This document shows positions 6,974 through 12,832 of a stretch of 12,832 nucleotides of DNA, in pieces. Location: the NCBI GenBank assembly GCA_030450655.1, contig JAKDIE010000014.1, forward strand, positions 1 through 12,832. The letters run 5' to 3'. Under the pieces are notes generated by a model. It was not told where the DNA came from. It did no database searches and worked only from the letters and a program-made list of their open reading frames with translations. Position numbers and translations under genes: made by a program. This DNA comes from Ruaniaceae bacterium (lineage in GTDB: Bacteria; Actinomycetota; Actinomycetes; Actinomycetales; Actinomycetaceae). How positions within the stretch are numbered: the first letter of the stretch is position 1; every line of letters starts with the position of its first letter.

Positions 6974-9064
6974 GTGGCGAACTCACGCGGGAAGCCGTCG
7001 AAGGACCCAACCCCGAACGCGGCGAAGGGCGCCAAGCGAGGCGGCCGCTGGTGGCGGTGGCCGCTCGCGGTGATCCTCTCGGGAATCGCGCTCGTGGCAG
7101 GAGCTCTCTTCGTCGCCTACCTCACGATCGAAGTGCCCGATCCTGACGACTTTGCGGAGGCGCAGACTACTGACGTGTTCTATGCCGACGGCGTGACCTC
7201 CATGGGGACGTTCTCGGAGTACGCGCGCGTGATTGTTGACGTAGGGACGCTCCCCGAGCACGTGGGGCTCGCCGTGATCGCCTCCGAAGATCGGACGTTC
7301 CTCACGAACCAGGGCGTGGACTTGAGAGGGATCCTCCGCGCGCTCATCAATAATCTCCAGGGCAATCCCACTCAGGGTGGATCAACGATCACGCAGCAGT
7401 ACGTGGAACGCTACTACCTCGGAACGACCATCAGCTACACGGGCAAGCTCCGTGAGGCGCTTCTCTCCGTCAAGATCAGCAATCAGCGGACCAAAGAAGA
7501 GATCCTTGGCGGGTACCTCAATACCGTGTACTTCGGCCGCGGCGCGTACGGAATCGAGGTGGCGGCGCAGCGCTACTTTGATGTGCCCGCAGCGGAGTTG
7601 ACGCTCTCCCAATCGGCGCTGTTGGCCGGAATCCTGCCGTCCCCGTCAAACTGGGATCCCGCAGTCGATCCGGCCCGCGCGGAGCAGAGGTGGGCCCGTG
7701 TCATGGACCTGATGGTGGAGGACGGCCACATCACCCAGGCCGAGAGGGATGCACAGACATTCCCTGAAACGATCGACTTCTCGCCCTCTGACAGCTACGC
7801 AGGCCCCACCGGGTACCTCCTTCAGATGGTCCGGCAGGAAATGGTGGCGAGCGGGATCAGTGAGGCGGAACTCGACACGGCGGGGTTGCAGATCACCACC
7901 ACCATTGATCAGGTGTCTCAGGAAGCAGCTATCGCCGCGGTCGACGCGCTGCCGGATGATCGGCCCGATAACAACCGCGTGGGTCTCGTCTCGATGGATT
8001 CGAACACGGGAGGACTCGTGGCCGTTTATGGGGGCCCCGATTACCTCACGATCCAGCGCAACGCGGTGACGCAGGATGTGGCTCAGGCCGGATCTACGTT
8101 CAAGCCATTCGCGCTGATCTCCGCACTTGAACAAGGAGCCTCACTGCGGGACATGTACAGCTCCTACACGCCGATGGAGATCGAGGGCTACGACTTCCCG
8201 GTCTCGAACTACGACTCGATAGATCGCGGTCAGATCGATCTGATTCGTGCCACTCAGGACTCGGTCAACACCACCTACGTCCAACTGAATGTCGAGTATG
8301 GCCCGGCGAGCACGATGGAGACGGCGATCCGGATGGGTTTGCCGGAGGACACTGCGGGCCTCGAGGCCGTCCCCTCTAATGTGTTGGGCAGTGCCAGCCC
8401 GCATCCGATCGATATGGTCCGCGCGTACGGAACCATCGCCACGGGCGGGATCCGTCACACTCCACACATCGTCGCCGAGGTTCGGGACACGGCGGGCAAC
8501 CTTCGCTACCAAGCAAACATCGACGGCGAGCGGGTTGTGGACGCGAACGTCATTGCGAACGCCACGTACGCCATGCAGGCGGTGGTACAGCAGGGAACGG
8601 GGAAGACCGCATCCGAGATTGGGCGGCCAGCGGCGGGCAAGACGGGTTCGTCGAACTCGTACAGATCCGCCTGGTTCGTGGGCTTTGTCCCCCAGTTGGT
8701 GACGGCCGTCAGCATGTATCAAGTGGGACCCGAGGGTGAAGAGGAGAGCCTGACTGGATTCGGTGGAGTGAATCCCATTGCCGGAGGGTCGTTCCCAACG
8801 CGCGTGTGGACCGACTACATGAAGGTGGCAGTCCAGAACCTCCCTGTCGAGGATTTCCCGGATCCCATCATCTCGACGCCGTCTCGCACTCCCACGCCGA
8901 CGCCGACTCCCACGCCGACTCCGACGCCGACTCCCACGCCGACTCCTGAACCCACCGTGGAGCCCACGCCTCCTCCGGCGCCAGAGCCGACCACCGAACC
9001 GGTAGAGCCCACAACGGAACCAACGGAACCGGGTGGCGATTCGGGCGGCGATTCGGGCGGCTAG
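6974..9064 (+). CDS. ponA: Class A penicillin-binding protein (bifunctional transglycosylase/transpeptidase)
   Basis: A 696-residue peptidoglycan synthase that polymerises lipid II and cross-links the strands outside the membrane. It has a short basic cytoplasmic segment, then one transmembrane helix at ~residues 34-58. The GT51 domain has catalytic E105 in the ASEDRTF motif, GGSTITQQ, and KEEILGGYLNTVYFGRGAYG. The transpeptidase domain has all three active-site motifs: S374-T-F-K377, S430-V-N432 and K556-T-G558. The tail is ten consecutive Thr-Pro pairs (639-658), then a Pro/Glu/Thr-rich segment and a terminal GGDSGGDSGG. No PASTA domain is seen. GTG 6974 is preferred, with a purine-rich AAGGCGGGA just upstream; an in-frame frame extends to 6866 but its residues do not look like PBP N-termini. 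It corresponds in position to M. tuberculosis ponA1, upstream of rpsF. Confidence 0.94.
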   Translation: MANSRGKPSKDPTPNAAKGAKRGGRWWRWPLAVILSGIALVAGALFVAYLTIEVPDPDDFAEAQTTDVFYADGVTSMGTFSEYARVIVDVGTLPEHVGLAVIASEDRTFLTNQGVDLRGILRALINNLQGNPTQGGSTITQQYVERYYLGTTISYTGKLREALLSVKISNQRTKEEILGGYLNTVYFGRGAYGIEVAAQRYFDVPAAELTLSQSALLAGILPSPSNWDPAVDPARAEQRWARVMDLMVEDGHITQAERDAQTFPETIDFSPSDSYAGPTGYLLQMVRQEMVASGISEAELDTAGLQITTTIDQVSQEAAIAAVDALPDDRPDNNRVGLVSMDSNTGGLVAVYGGPDYLTIQRNAVTQDVAQAGSTFKPFALISALEQGASLRDMYSSYTPMEIEGYDFPVSNYDSIDRGQIDLIRATQDSVNTTYVQLNVEYGPASTMETAIRMGLPEDTAGLEAVPSNVLGSASPHPIDMVRAYGTIATGGIRHTPHIVAEVRDTAGNLRYQANIDGERVVDANVIANATYAMQAVVQQGTGKTASEIGRPAAGKTGSSNSYRSAWFVGFVPQLVTAVSMYQVGPEGEEESLTGFGGVNPIAGGSFPTRVWTDYMKVAVQNLPVEDFPDPIISTPSRTPTPTPTPTPTPTPTPTPTPEPTVEPTPPPAPEPTTEPVEPTTEPTEPGGDSGGDSGG
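8888..8947 (+). repeat. Thr-Pro coding microsatellite in the PBP tail
   Basis: Sixty bases encode ten uninterrupted Thr-Pro pairs. They are built from 6-base units (act ccc, acg ccg, act ccg) arranged in larger 12- and 18-base near-identical blocks. Changes in unit number would keep the frame, so only tail length would vary. Such Pro-rich tails in wall enzymes are thought to span or contact peptidoglycan; that role is inferred here. Confidence 0.85.
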
Positions 9065-9076
9065 TGCCGCATGCCG

Positions 9077-9082
9077 TAGAGT
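9077..9082 (+). promoter_or_regulatory. Candidate -10 element of the rpsF operon promoter
   Basis: TAGAGT fits the actinobacterial -10 pattern TANNNT and lies 12 bp after the PBP stop codon. Transcription would start near 9089, giving a leader of ~94 nt before rpsF, long enough to contain the structured element at 9128-9171. No -35 consensus is visible, so the call rests on the hexamer and its position. Confidence 0.45.
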
Positions 9083-9127
9083 GGTCTCCGCGTGTCATCA
9101 CTAATGGATGGCGCGCGTTGCATACAC

Positions 9128-9171
9128 CCTCCTGTCACGGATCGACCGTGACCGCTTGAGACCGAAGGAGG
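9128..9171 (+). promoter_or_regulatory. Structured rpsF leader that can sequester its Shine-Dalgarno; S6:S18-type autoregulatory candidate
   Basis: CCTCCT (9128-9133) is the exact reverse complement of the Shine-Dalgarno AGGAGG (9166-9171). Between them, directly adjoining the first arm, is a perfect 7-bp hairpin: GTCACGG (9134-9140), loop ATCGA, CCGTGAC (9146-9152). The result is two stacked stems with a one-sided 13-nt bulge (9153-9165) that contains CCG just before the Shine-Dalgarno. A CCG motif in an asymmetric loop between two stems is the hallmark of the S6:S18-binding leader described in many bacteria, in which the proteins repress their own mRNA. Assignment to that family is inference from this fold; the pairings themselves are visible. 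Confidence 0.6.
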
Positions 9172-9182
9172 CGGGTTGATTT

Positions 9183-9473
9183 ATGCGCACCTATGAACTG
9201 ATGGTGATTCTCGATCCCGAGATTGACGAGCGTACGCTCGCACCATCGCTGGACAAGTTCCTCACCGTGATCACCAAGGGTGGCGGGACGATTGACAATA
9301 TCGATATCTGGGGCAAGCGTCGCCTTGCGTACGACATCAAGAAGCGCTCGGAAGGCTACTACGCCGTCGTGAATATGACGACGACGCCCGCGGACGCCAA
9401 AGAACTCGACCGCCAGCTGACTCTCTCCGAGTCCGTGCTTCGTACGAAGCTGCTGCGCCCGGACGCGAAGTGA
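9183..9473 (+). CDS. rpsF: 30S ribosomal protein S6
   Basis: A 96-residue S6, full length for the family, beginning [12 protein letters not shown] and containing the conserved segments [12 protein letters not shown] and GYYAVVNM. S6 binds the central domain of 16S rRNA together with S18, which is encoded two genes downstream. The ATG is preceded by AAGGAGG (9165-9171) with an 11-nt gap. It is first in the rpsF-ssb-rpsR-rplI operon, only 6 nt before ssb. Translation is probably controlled by the leader fold that covers its Shine-Dalgarno. Confidence 0.98.
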   Translation: MRTYELMVILDPEIDERTLAPSLDKFLTVITKGGGTIDNIDIWGKRRLAYDIKKRSEGYYAVVNMTTTPADAKELDRQLTLSESVLRTKLLRPDAK

Positions 9474-9479
9474 TCTGAG

Positions 9480-10019
9480 ATGGCAGGCGACACGATCATT
9501 ACAGTCGTGGGAAACCTGACGGCGGATCCGGAACTCCGGTTCACGGCCTCCGGTGCTGCCGTCGCTAACTTCACGGTTGCCTCGACCCCTCGCACCTTCG
9601 ACCGCCAGGCAAACGAGTGGAAGGACGGCGACACGCTGTTCATGCGCTGCTCAATCTGGCGCGAAGCCGCCGAGAACGTGACCGAGTCCCTCACCAAGGG
9701 AACCCGCGTCATCGTGACCGGGCGGCTCACGCAGCGCAGTTACGAGAACCGTGAAGGTCAGCGGCAGACCGTCGTCGAACTCCAGGTTGACGAGGTTGGC
9801 CCCTCGCTCCGCTACGCATCCGCGAAGGTCACCCGCGCGCAGCGCGGCTCCGGCGGCGGCAACTATTCGGGCGGAGGCCAGGGTGGATTCTCTGGCGGAA
9901 ACCAGGGCGGCTCGGGCGGCGGCTCGCGCGGCGACTTCGGAGCTCCCTCCGGCGGCGCGCCGGATGACCCGTGGTCGAGCGGCGGCTCCACCAACTTCTC
10001 GGACGAGCCCCCGTTCTAA
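9480..10019 (+). CDS. ssb: Single-stranded DNA-binding protein
   Basis: A 179-residue replicative SSB. Residues 1-~110 form the OB fold, starting with [21 protein letters not shown] and including [14 protein letters not shown] and [10 protein letters not shown]. Residues ~120-170 are a Gly/Ser-rich disordered linker, and the last residues, SDEPPF, form the acidic-aromatic tip that recruits replication and repair partners. It starts 6 nt after rpsF with only a poor Shine-Dalgarno (CTGAG), so translation is probably coupled to rpsF. The genes on both sides encode the S6 and S18 partners, an arrangement shared by many bacteria. Confidence 0.98.
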   Translation: MAGDTIITVVGNLTADPELRFTASGAAVANFTVASTPRTFDRQANEWKDGDTLFMRCSIWREAAENVTESLTKGTRVIVTGRLTQRSYENREGQRQTVVELQVDEVGPSLRYASAKVTRAQRGSGGGNYSGGGQGGFSGGNQGGSGGGSRGDFGAPSGGAPDDPWSSGGSTNFSDEPPF

Positions 10020-10022
10020 CTC

Positions 10023-10037
10023 GACGACGACGTCGTC
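10023..10037 (+). other. Short palindrome in the ssb-rpsR gap
   Basis: GACGAC (10023-10028) pairs with GTCGTC (10032-10037) around a 3-nt loop, immediately after the ssb stop; GACGACGTCGTC within it is a perfect 12-bp palindrome. There is no T-tract and rpsR follows after 33 nt, so it is not a full terminator. It could protect the upstream mRNA end or attenuate slightly; function is unproven. Confidence 0.35.
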
Positions 10038-10070
10038 ATCCAGCACACACAGATTTAGAAGGAGAAAACA

Positions 10071-10301
10071 ATGGCAAGGCGAGAGATTCGCAAGCCTGTG
10101 AAGCCCGTGGCACCGCTTAAGTTGCCGGTGCACGTGGACTACAAGGACATCAGCACGCTACGCAAGTTCATCTCGGACCGCGGCAAGATCCGCGCCCGCC
10201 GAGTGACCGGTGCGAGCGTCCAGGACCAGCGCAAGATCGCGAAGGCCGTGAAGAACGCCCGTGAGATGGCGCTTCTTCCCTACTCGAGCTCTGCTCGTTA
10301 A
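10071..10301 (+). CDS. rpsR: 30S ribosomal protein S18, cysteine-free (zinc-independent) form
   Basis: A 76-residue S18 with the conserved core [27 protein letters not shown] and the C-terminus [15 protein letters not shown]. It binds 16S rRNA as a heterodimer with S6. AAGGAG lies 6 nt before the ATG. The protein contains no cysteine: where zinc-binding S18 has a CxxC pair before the DYKD motif this one reads [12 protein letters not shown], and the later Cys/His positions (NCVQHQR in M. tuberculosis RpsR1, from memory) read ASVQDQR. It is therefore the 'C-minus' type although it sits in the standard operon. rplI follows after 9 nt, with its Shine-Dalgarno overlapping this stop codon. Confidence 0.97.
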   Translation: MARREIRKPVKPVAPLKLPVHVDYKDISTLRKFISDRGKIRARRVTGASVQDQRKIAKAVKNAREMALLPYSSSAR

Positions 10302-10310
10302 GGAGGAGAA

Positions 10311-10760
10311 ATGAAACTCATTCTCACGCAGGAAGTGGACACCCTCGGCGTTGCCGGGGACATCGTTGAGGTCAAGGACGGCTACGGCCGCAATTACCTC
10401 ATTCCCCGCGGCTTCGCGACGCCGTGGACCAAGGGCGCCGGGCGCCAGATCGAGCAGATGAAGGCGGCCCGCAAGGCCCGCGAGATTGCTTCGATCGACG
10501 ACGCGCGTGCGCTTCGCGATCAGCTGCAGGCCGGCGAAGCTCTCGTGCTGCGCGTGCGTGCCGGTGAGAGCGGCCGCCTGTTTGGCGCCGTGACCTCCAC
10601 GGACATCGCGCAGGCCCTGGCGGAGCGTGGCGTGAAGGTGGACAAGCGCCGCGTTCAGATCGCCAACCCGATCAAGACTGTGGGCGATTACGAAGTGATC
10701 GTGCGCGTGCACGATGAGGTCGATGCCAAGGTGGCCGTGAAGGTGCGCCCGGGCAAGTAA
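10311..10760 (+). CDS. rplI: 50S ribosomal protein L9
   Basis: A 149-residue L9, the usual full length. The N-terminal rRNA-binding domain is MKLILTQEVDTLGVAGDIVEVKDGYGRNYLIPRGFA; a charged connecting helix follows (~40-75), then the C-terminal domain with GRLFGAVTSTDIAQAL and YEVIVRVHDEV. It binds domain V of 23S rRNA near the L1 stalk base. AGGAGG (10301-10306) is 4 nt before the ATG and overlaps the rpsR TAA, so the two are probably co-translated. It is the last gene of the operon; a strong hairpin begins 18 nt after its stop. Confidence 0.98.
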   Translation: MKLILTQEVDTLGVAGDIVEVKDGYGRNYLIPRGFATPWTKGAGRQIEQMKAARKAREIASIDDARALRDQLQAGEALVLRVRAGESGRLFGAVTSTDIAQALAERGVKVDKRRVQIANPIKTVGDYEVIVRVHDEVDAKVAVKVRPGK

Positions 10761-10777
10761 CCCGATTCGCATAGGGA

Positions 10778-10807
10778 GGGGGCCGGTTATTATGAACCGG
10801 CCCCCTA
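10778..10807. terminator. Strong hairpin terminator between convergent rplI and dnaB
   Basis: A perfect 12-bp stem, AGGGGGCCGGTT (10778-10789) with AACCGGCCCCCT (10796-10807), closes a 6-nt loop ATTATG. It is followed on the plus side by ACGTTGTTGTG, which is T-rich but not a proper U-tract. The position just after rplI and downstream of dnaB on the other strand suggests that it stops transcription from both sides. Confidence 0.85.
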
Positions 10808-10910
10808 CGTTGTTGTGCTCGTCGTCGCTAAGCGAGCAGAACGCGAGATTTCTCTTCCGCCGGTTGAGCTGACGCCCGCGCTGATGGGGGCCGAAGCCGT
10901 GGTGACGGCA

Positions 10911-12272
10911 CTAGAAGCCTTCTTCTTGCGCCATGTTGTCGAAGCGGGAGACGTGGCCGCGGAAGGCTAGCTGGAATGCGGCCGTGGGACCATTGCGGTG
11001 CTTCGCAATGATGACCTCGGCCTCGCCGGTCTTCTCCTCGTCGCGGGACTTATAGACGTCATCCCTGTGAAGCAGGATCACGACGTCCGCGTCCTGCTCG
11101 AGTGAGCCCGATTCACGGAGATCGGACATCATGGGCTTCTTGTCCTGGCGAGCCTCGGGCCCACGGTTGAGCTGGGCAACGGCGATGACGGGAATCTCGA
11201 GTTCCTTTGCGAGCAGTTTGAGCGCGCGCGAAAACTCCGAGACTTCCTGCTGGCGCGATTCGACCCGCTTACCTGAACTCATCAGTTGGAGGTAATCGAT
11301 GACCACCAACTTCAGATCGTGCTGCTGCTTGAGCCGGCGACACTTGGCGCGGATCTCCATCAGCGACATGTTCGGAGAGTCATCGATAAAGAGCGGCGCG
11401 TCCGAAATTCGGCTCATCGTGCGCGAGAGCTTGTCCCAGTCCCCGGCCTGGTGGACCCCACGGCGGAGGGTTTGCATTTCGATACCCGCCTCGGCGGATA
11501 GGAGGCGCATCGTCAGCTCGGTGCGTCCCATTTCCAGGGAGAAAACCACCGAGGTCATCCGATTCTTGATGCTCGCCGAACGGCAGATGTCGAGAGCGAG
11601 GGTGGACTTTCCCATCGCCGGGCGGGCGGCAACGATGATCATCTGGCCGGCATGGAGGCCGTTCGTCAGCTCATCGAGCTTCTTAAATCCGGTGGGAACT
11701 CCCGTCATCTCGCCCGTGCGGTTGGAGTTGACCTCGATCTCCGCGAGGGTCTCGGGCACCGTGCTACTGAGAGGCTGGTAGTCCTCGCTCTGGCGGTTCT
11801 CAGTGATGGCGAAGACCTCGTACTGCGCGGAGTTTACGAGATCGTCAAGGTCTCCGCCATCGGTGGCGTACCCCAACTGCGTGATGCGAGTACCCGCCTC
11901 AACGAGGCGGCGAAGGATGGCCTTCTCGCGCACGATCCGGGCGTAGTAACCTGCATTCGCGGCGGTGGGCACCGAAGCGATGAGGGTGTGGAGATAGGGG
12001 GTCCCGCCAATGCGCGCGAGATCGCCGCGCTTCTGGAGTTCGTTGGCGACCGTGACGGCATCCGCCGGCTCCCCGCGTCCAAAGAGGTCCATGACGGCGC
12101 CGTGGATCGCCTCGTGCGCAGGGCGGTAGAAATCCGCTCCGCGCATTTGCTCCATGACGTCCGCAATGGCGTCCTTGGAGAGCATCATCCCGCCGAGAAC
12201 AGATCGCTCCGCCTCAAGATCCTGCGGCGGTGTGCGATCGAATGAGGGAGCCTCGTGCATCGAGATGGCCAC
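10911..12272 (-). CDS. dnaB: Replicative DNA helicase DnaB
   Basis: A 453-residue hexameric helicase that moves 5'-3' on the lagging-strand template at the replication fork. The N-terminal domain (~10-110) carries DLEAERSVLGGMML. A linker leads to the RecA-like ATPase domain with Walker A ARPAMGKST (K222), Walker B VVIDYLQLM (D326), DLRESGSLEQDADVV and the C-terminal AKHRNGPT containing the arginine-finger region. No intein interrupts it, unlike the DnaB of M. tuberculosis. GTG 12272 is preferred because AGAGG lies 5 nt upstream; an in-frame ATG four codons later is a possible alternative. It is convergent with rplI, with its own promoter and DnaA-box-like sites upstream. Confidence 0.98.
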   Translation of the reverse strand: MAISMHEAPSFDRTPPQDLEAERSVLGGMMLSKDAIADVMEQMRGADFYRPAHEAIHGAVMDLFGRGEPADAVTVANELQKRGDLARIGGTPYLHTLIASVPTAANAGYYARIVREKAILRRLVEAGTRITQLGYATDGGDLDDLVNSAQYEVFAITENRQSEDYQPLSSTVPETLAEIEVNSNRTGEMTGVPTGFKKLDELTNGLHAGQMIIVAARPAMGKSTLALDICRSASIKNRMTSVVFSLEMGRTELTMRLLSAEAGIEMQTLRRGVHQAGDWDKLSRTMSRISDAPLFIDDSPNMSLMEIRAKCRRLKQQHDLKLVVIDYLQLMSSGKRVESRQQEVSEFSRALKLLAKELEIPVIAVAQLNRGPEARQDKKPMMSDLRESGSLEQDADVVILLHRDDVYKSRDEEKTGEAEVIIAKHRNGPTAAFQLAFRGHVSRFDNMAQEEGF

Positions 12273-12307
12273 CCGCGCCTCTTTCTTTTGGTTTCACTAT
12301 CCTCGCC

Positions 12308-12335
12308 ACATTACGCATCGCCACTGACACGGCAA
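12308..12335 (-). promoter_or_regulatory. Candidate dnaB promoter
   Basis: On the minus strand, TTGCCG (12335-12330) is followed after 16 bp by TAATGT (12313-12308), a reasonable -35/-10 pair for the housekeeping sigma factor. Transcription would start near 12301, leaving ~29 nt before the dnaB GTG. A second hexamer, GATAGT, lies slightly downstream as an alternative -10. Confidence 0.55.
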
Positions 12336-12343
12336 AAAGGACC

Positions 12344-12417
12344 CGTGGATAGGCCGGTGGACAACCTGTGGGAACGGTGTGCATAAGAGCGATTCGCGCC
12401 GTCCTTCCTGTGGATAA
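12344..12417 (+). promoter_or_regulatory. Cluster of DnaA-box-like sites upstream of dnaB
   Basis: TGTGGATAA at 12409-12417 is a perfect DnaA box (reverse complement TTATCCACA). Upstream in the same orientation are TGTGCATAA at 12378 (one mismatch), TGTGGGAAC at 12367 (three mismatches, weak), GGTGGACAA at 12356 (one mismatch to the high-GC variant TGTGGACAA) and CGTGGATAG at 12344 (two mismatches). The starts are 12, 11, 11 and 31 bp apart, close to whole helical turns. The cluster ends 9 bp from the dnaB -35, so DnaA could regulate dnaB here. Binding is inferred from sequence only. Confidence 0.55.
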
Positions 12418-12608
12418 CGTGAGGATCGTGGCGCTCCGCGCACGCTCTTTGGGGCGCGATTCCGGGGTTTCGCCGCATGCGTTCTTGGGGATGACGGATT
12501 CACGCGTGTCGCGAAGCCTCGGCGTGTCGTGTGGCGCTACGGAAGCGACCTGCATAGCGGGCCGAACTTGAGAGCCCAGCTCTGCGGCACTCTCGCGGCG
12601 GGCCACCG
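12418..12608. other. Non-coding stretch between the DnaA-box cluster and the repeat array
   Basis: I see no gene with a plausible start, ribosome site or recognisable product on either strand, and no tRNA-like fold. The open frames here are Arg/Ser/Pro-rich GC artefacts that run through the dnaB promoter. A gene transcribed rightward beyond the window edge could have its promoter here. Confidence 0.5.
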
Positions 12609-12617
12609 GTCGCCTCC

Positions 12618-12832
12618 GAGGGTGGTCGAAGTTTCGGCCTTTTCCGCCCGACGTCGGCCCGACGGCGCCCTCGAACCCCGAAACTCTGACCACCCTGGGG
12701 TGGTGGTGACCTCGAGGGTGGTCGAAGTTCCGGCCTCTTCCCCCGAAGTCACCCCCGAAGTCGGCCCGTACCTCAGGAACTCTGACCACCCTGGGGTGGT
12801 GGTGACCTCGAGGGTGGTCGAAGTTCCGGCCT
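12618..12832. repeat. Tandem palindromic repeat, period 96 bp, running off the window edge
   Basis: GAGGGTGGTCGAAGTT begins at 12618, 12714 and 12810, an exact 96-bp period with two full units and the first 23 bases of a third. The end of each unit, from ACTCTGACC to the GTGACCTC just before the next, is identical between the two full units, while the ~40-base centre differs substantially. Each unit is an imperfect inverted repeat. In the first, AGGGTGGTC (12619-12627) pairs with GACCACCCT (12688-12696) and AGTTTCGG (12630-12637) pairs with CCGAAACT (12678-12685), separated by one G-T and one A-C pair. The second unit keeps the inner stem with a T-A to C-G swap. I do not recognise the family; the left boundary is ~12610-12618. 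Confidence 0.85.

Noticed and set aside
10817..10839. Second hairpin after the rplI terminator (TGCTCG with CGAGCA)
   Set aside because: A 6-bp stem with an 11-nt loop is easily found by chance in high-GC DNA and has no T-tract; the rest of 10808-10910 shows nothing clear.
12344..12417. Chromosomal origin oriC
   Set aside because: Only about five boxes, most imperfect, no AT-rich unwinding region, and no dnaA or dnaN next to it. A regulatory role for dnaB is simpler.
12214..12789. 191-codon minus-strand frame across the repeat array and dnaB promoter
   Set aside because: It overlaps the dnaB start and promoter, has no ribosome site or domain, and its apparent protein repeats (GRNFDHPR) simply reflect the 96-bp DNA period.
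12618..12832. CRISPR array
   Set aside because: The period of 96 bp, the long conserved segments with a variable ~40-base centre that itself shows related sequence, and only about two units do not fit repeat-spacer structure; no cas gene is seen.
1..12832. Mobile elements, defence genes, tRNA or rRNA genes
   Set aside because: All substantial coding capacity is accounted for by conserved housekeeping genes, and no transposase, integrase, terminal inverted repeat or cloverleaf fold was seen.

Overview
The window is a stretch of core chromosome from a high-GC Gram-positive bacterium (phylum Actinomycetota). The evidence is the GTG start codons, the gene order murJ / DUF6049 / NUDIX / pcnA next to class A PBP / rpsF / ssb / rpsR / rplI / dnaB, the MurJ fused to a pseudokinase domain, and the Asp-Glu-Pro-Pro-Phe tip of SSB. 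The family is not certain; an Actinomycetales- or Micrococcales-type organism is the best guess. In Mycobacterium tuberculosis the same two gene blocks lie on either side of oriC (Rv3907c-Rv3910 and Rv0050-Rv0058), so this locus is probably close to the replication origin.

Layout. (1) Positions 14-5291, minus strand: a tightly packed operon, read right to left, of a NUDIX hydrolase, a secreted or membrane-anchored DUF6049 protein and MurJ. Both junctions are 4-base stop/start overlaps. (2) Positions 5292-5362: a 71-bp divergent promoter region. (3) Positions 5363-6811, plus strand: pcnA, the CCA tRNA nucleotidyltransferase. (4) Positions 6974-9064, plus strand: a bifunctional class A penicillin-binding protein with a Thr-Pro repeat tail. 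(5) Positions 9183-10760, plus strand: the ribosomal/replication operon rpsF-ssb-rpsR-rplI, with a structured 5' leader before rpsF and a strong hairpin terminator after rplI. (6) Positions 10911-12272, minus strand: dnaB, convergent with rplI. (7) Positions 12273-12832: non-coding DNA with the dnaB promoter, a phased cluster of DnaA-box-like sequences and the start of a 96-bp-period palindromic tandem repeat that runs off the right edge.

Functions. MurJ flips lipid II and the class A PBP polymerises and cross-links it, so both envelope genes serve peptidoglycan synthesis; DUF6049 is probably an envelope partner of MurJ. CCA-adding enzyme, S6, S18 and L9 serve translation. SSB and DnaB serve the replication fork.

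I see no mobile element, defence system, CRISPR array or tRNA/rRNA gene. The least explained parts are non-coding: the 96-bp palindromic repeat, whose stem shows one compensatory substitution between units; the phased DnaA-box cluster upstream of the dnaB promoter; and the rpsF leader, which can sequester its own Shine-Dalgarno sequence in a fold resembling the known S6:S18 autoregulatory motif.
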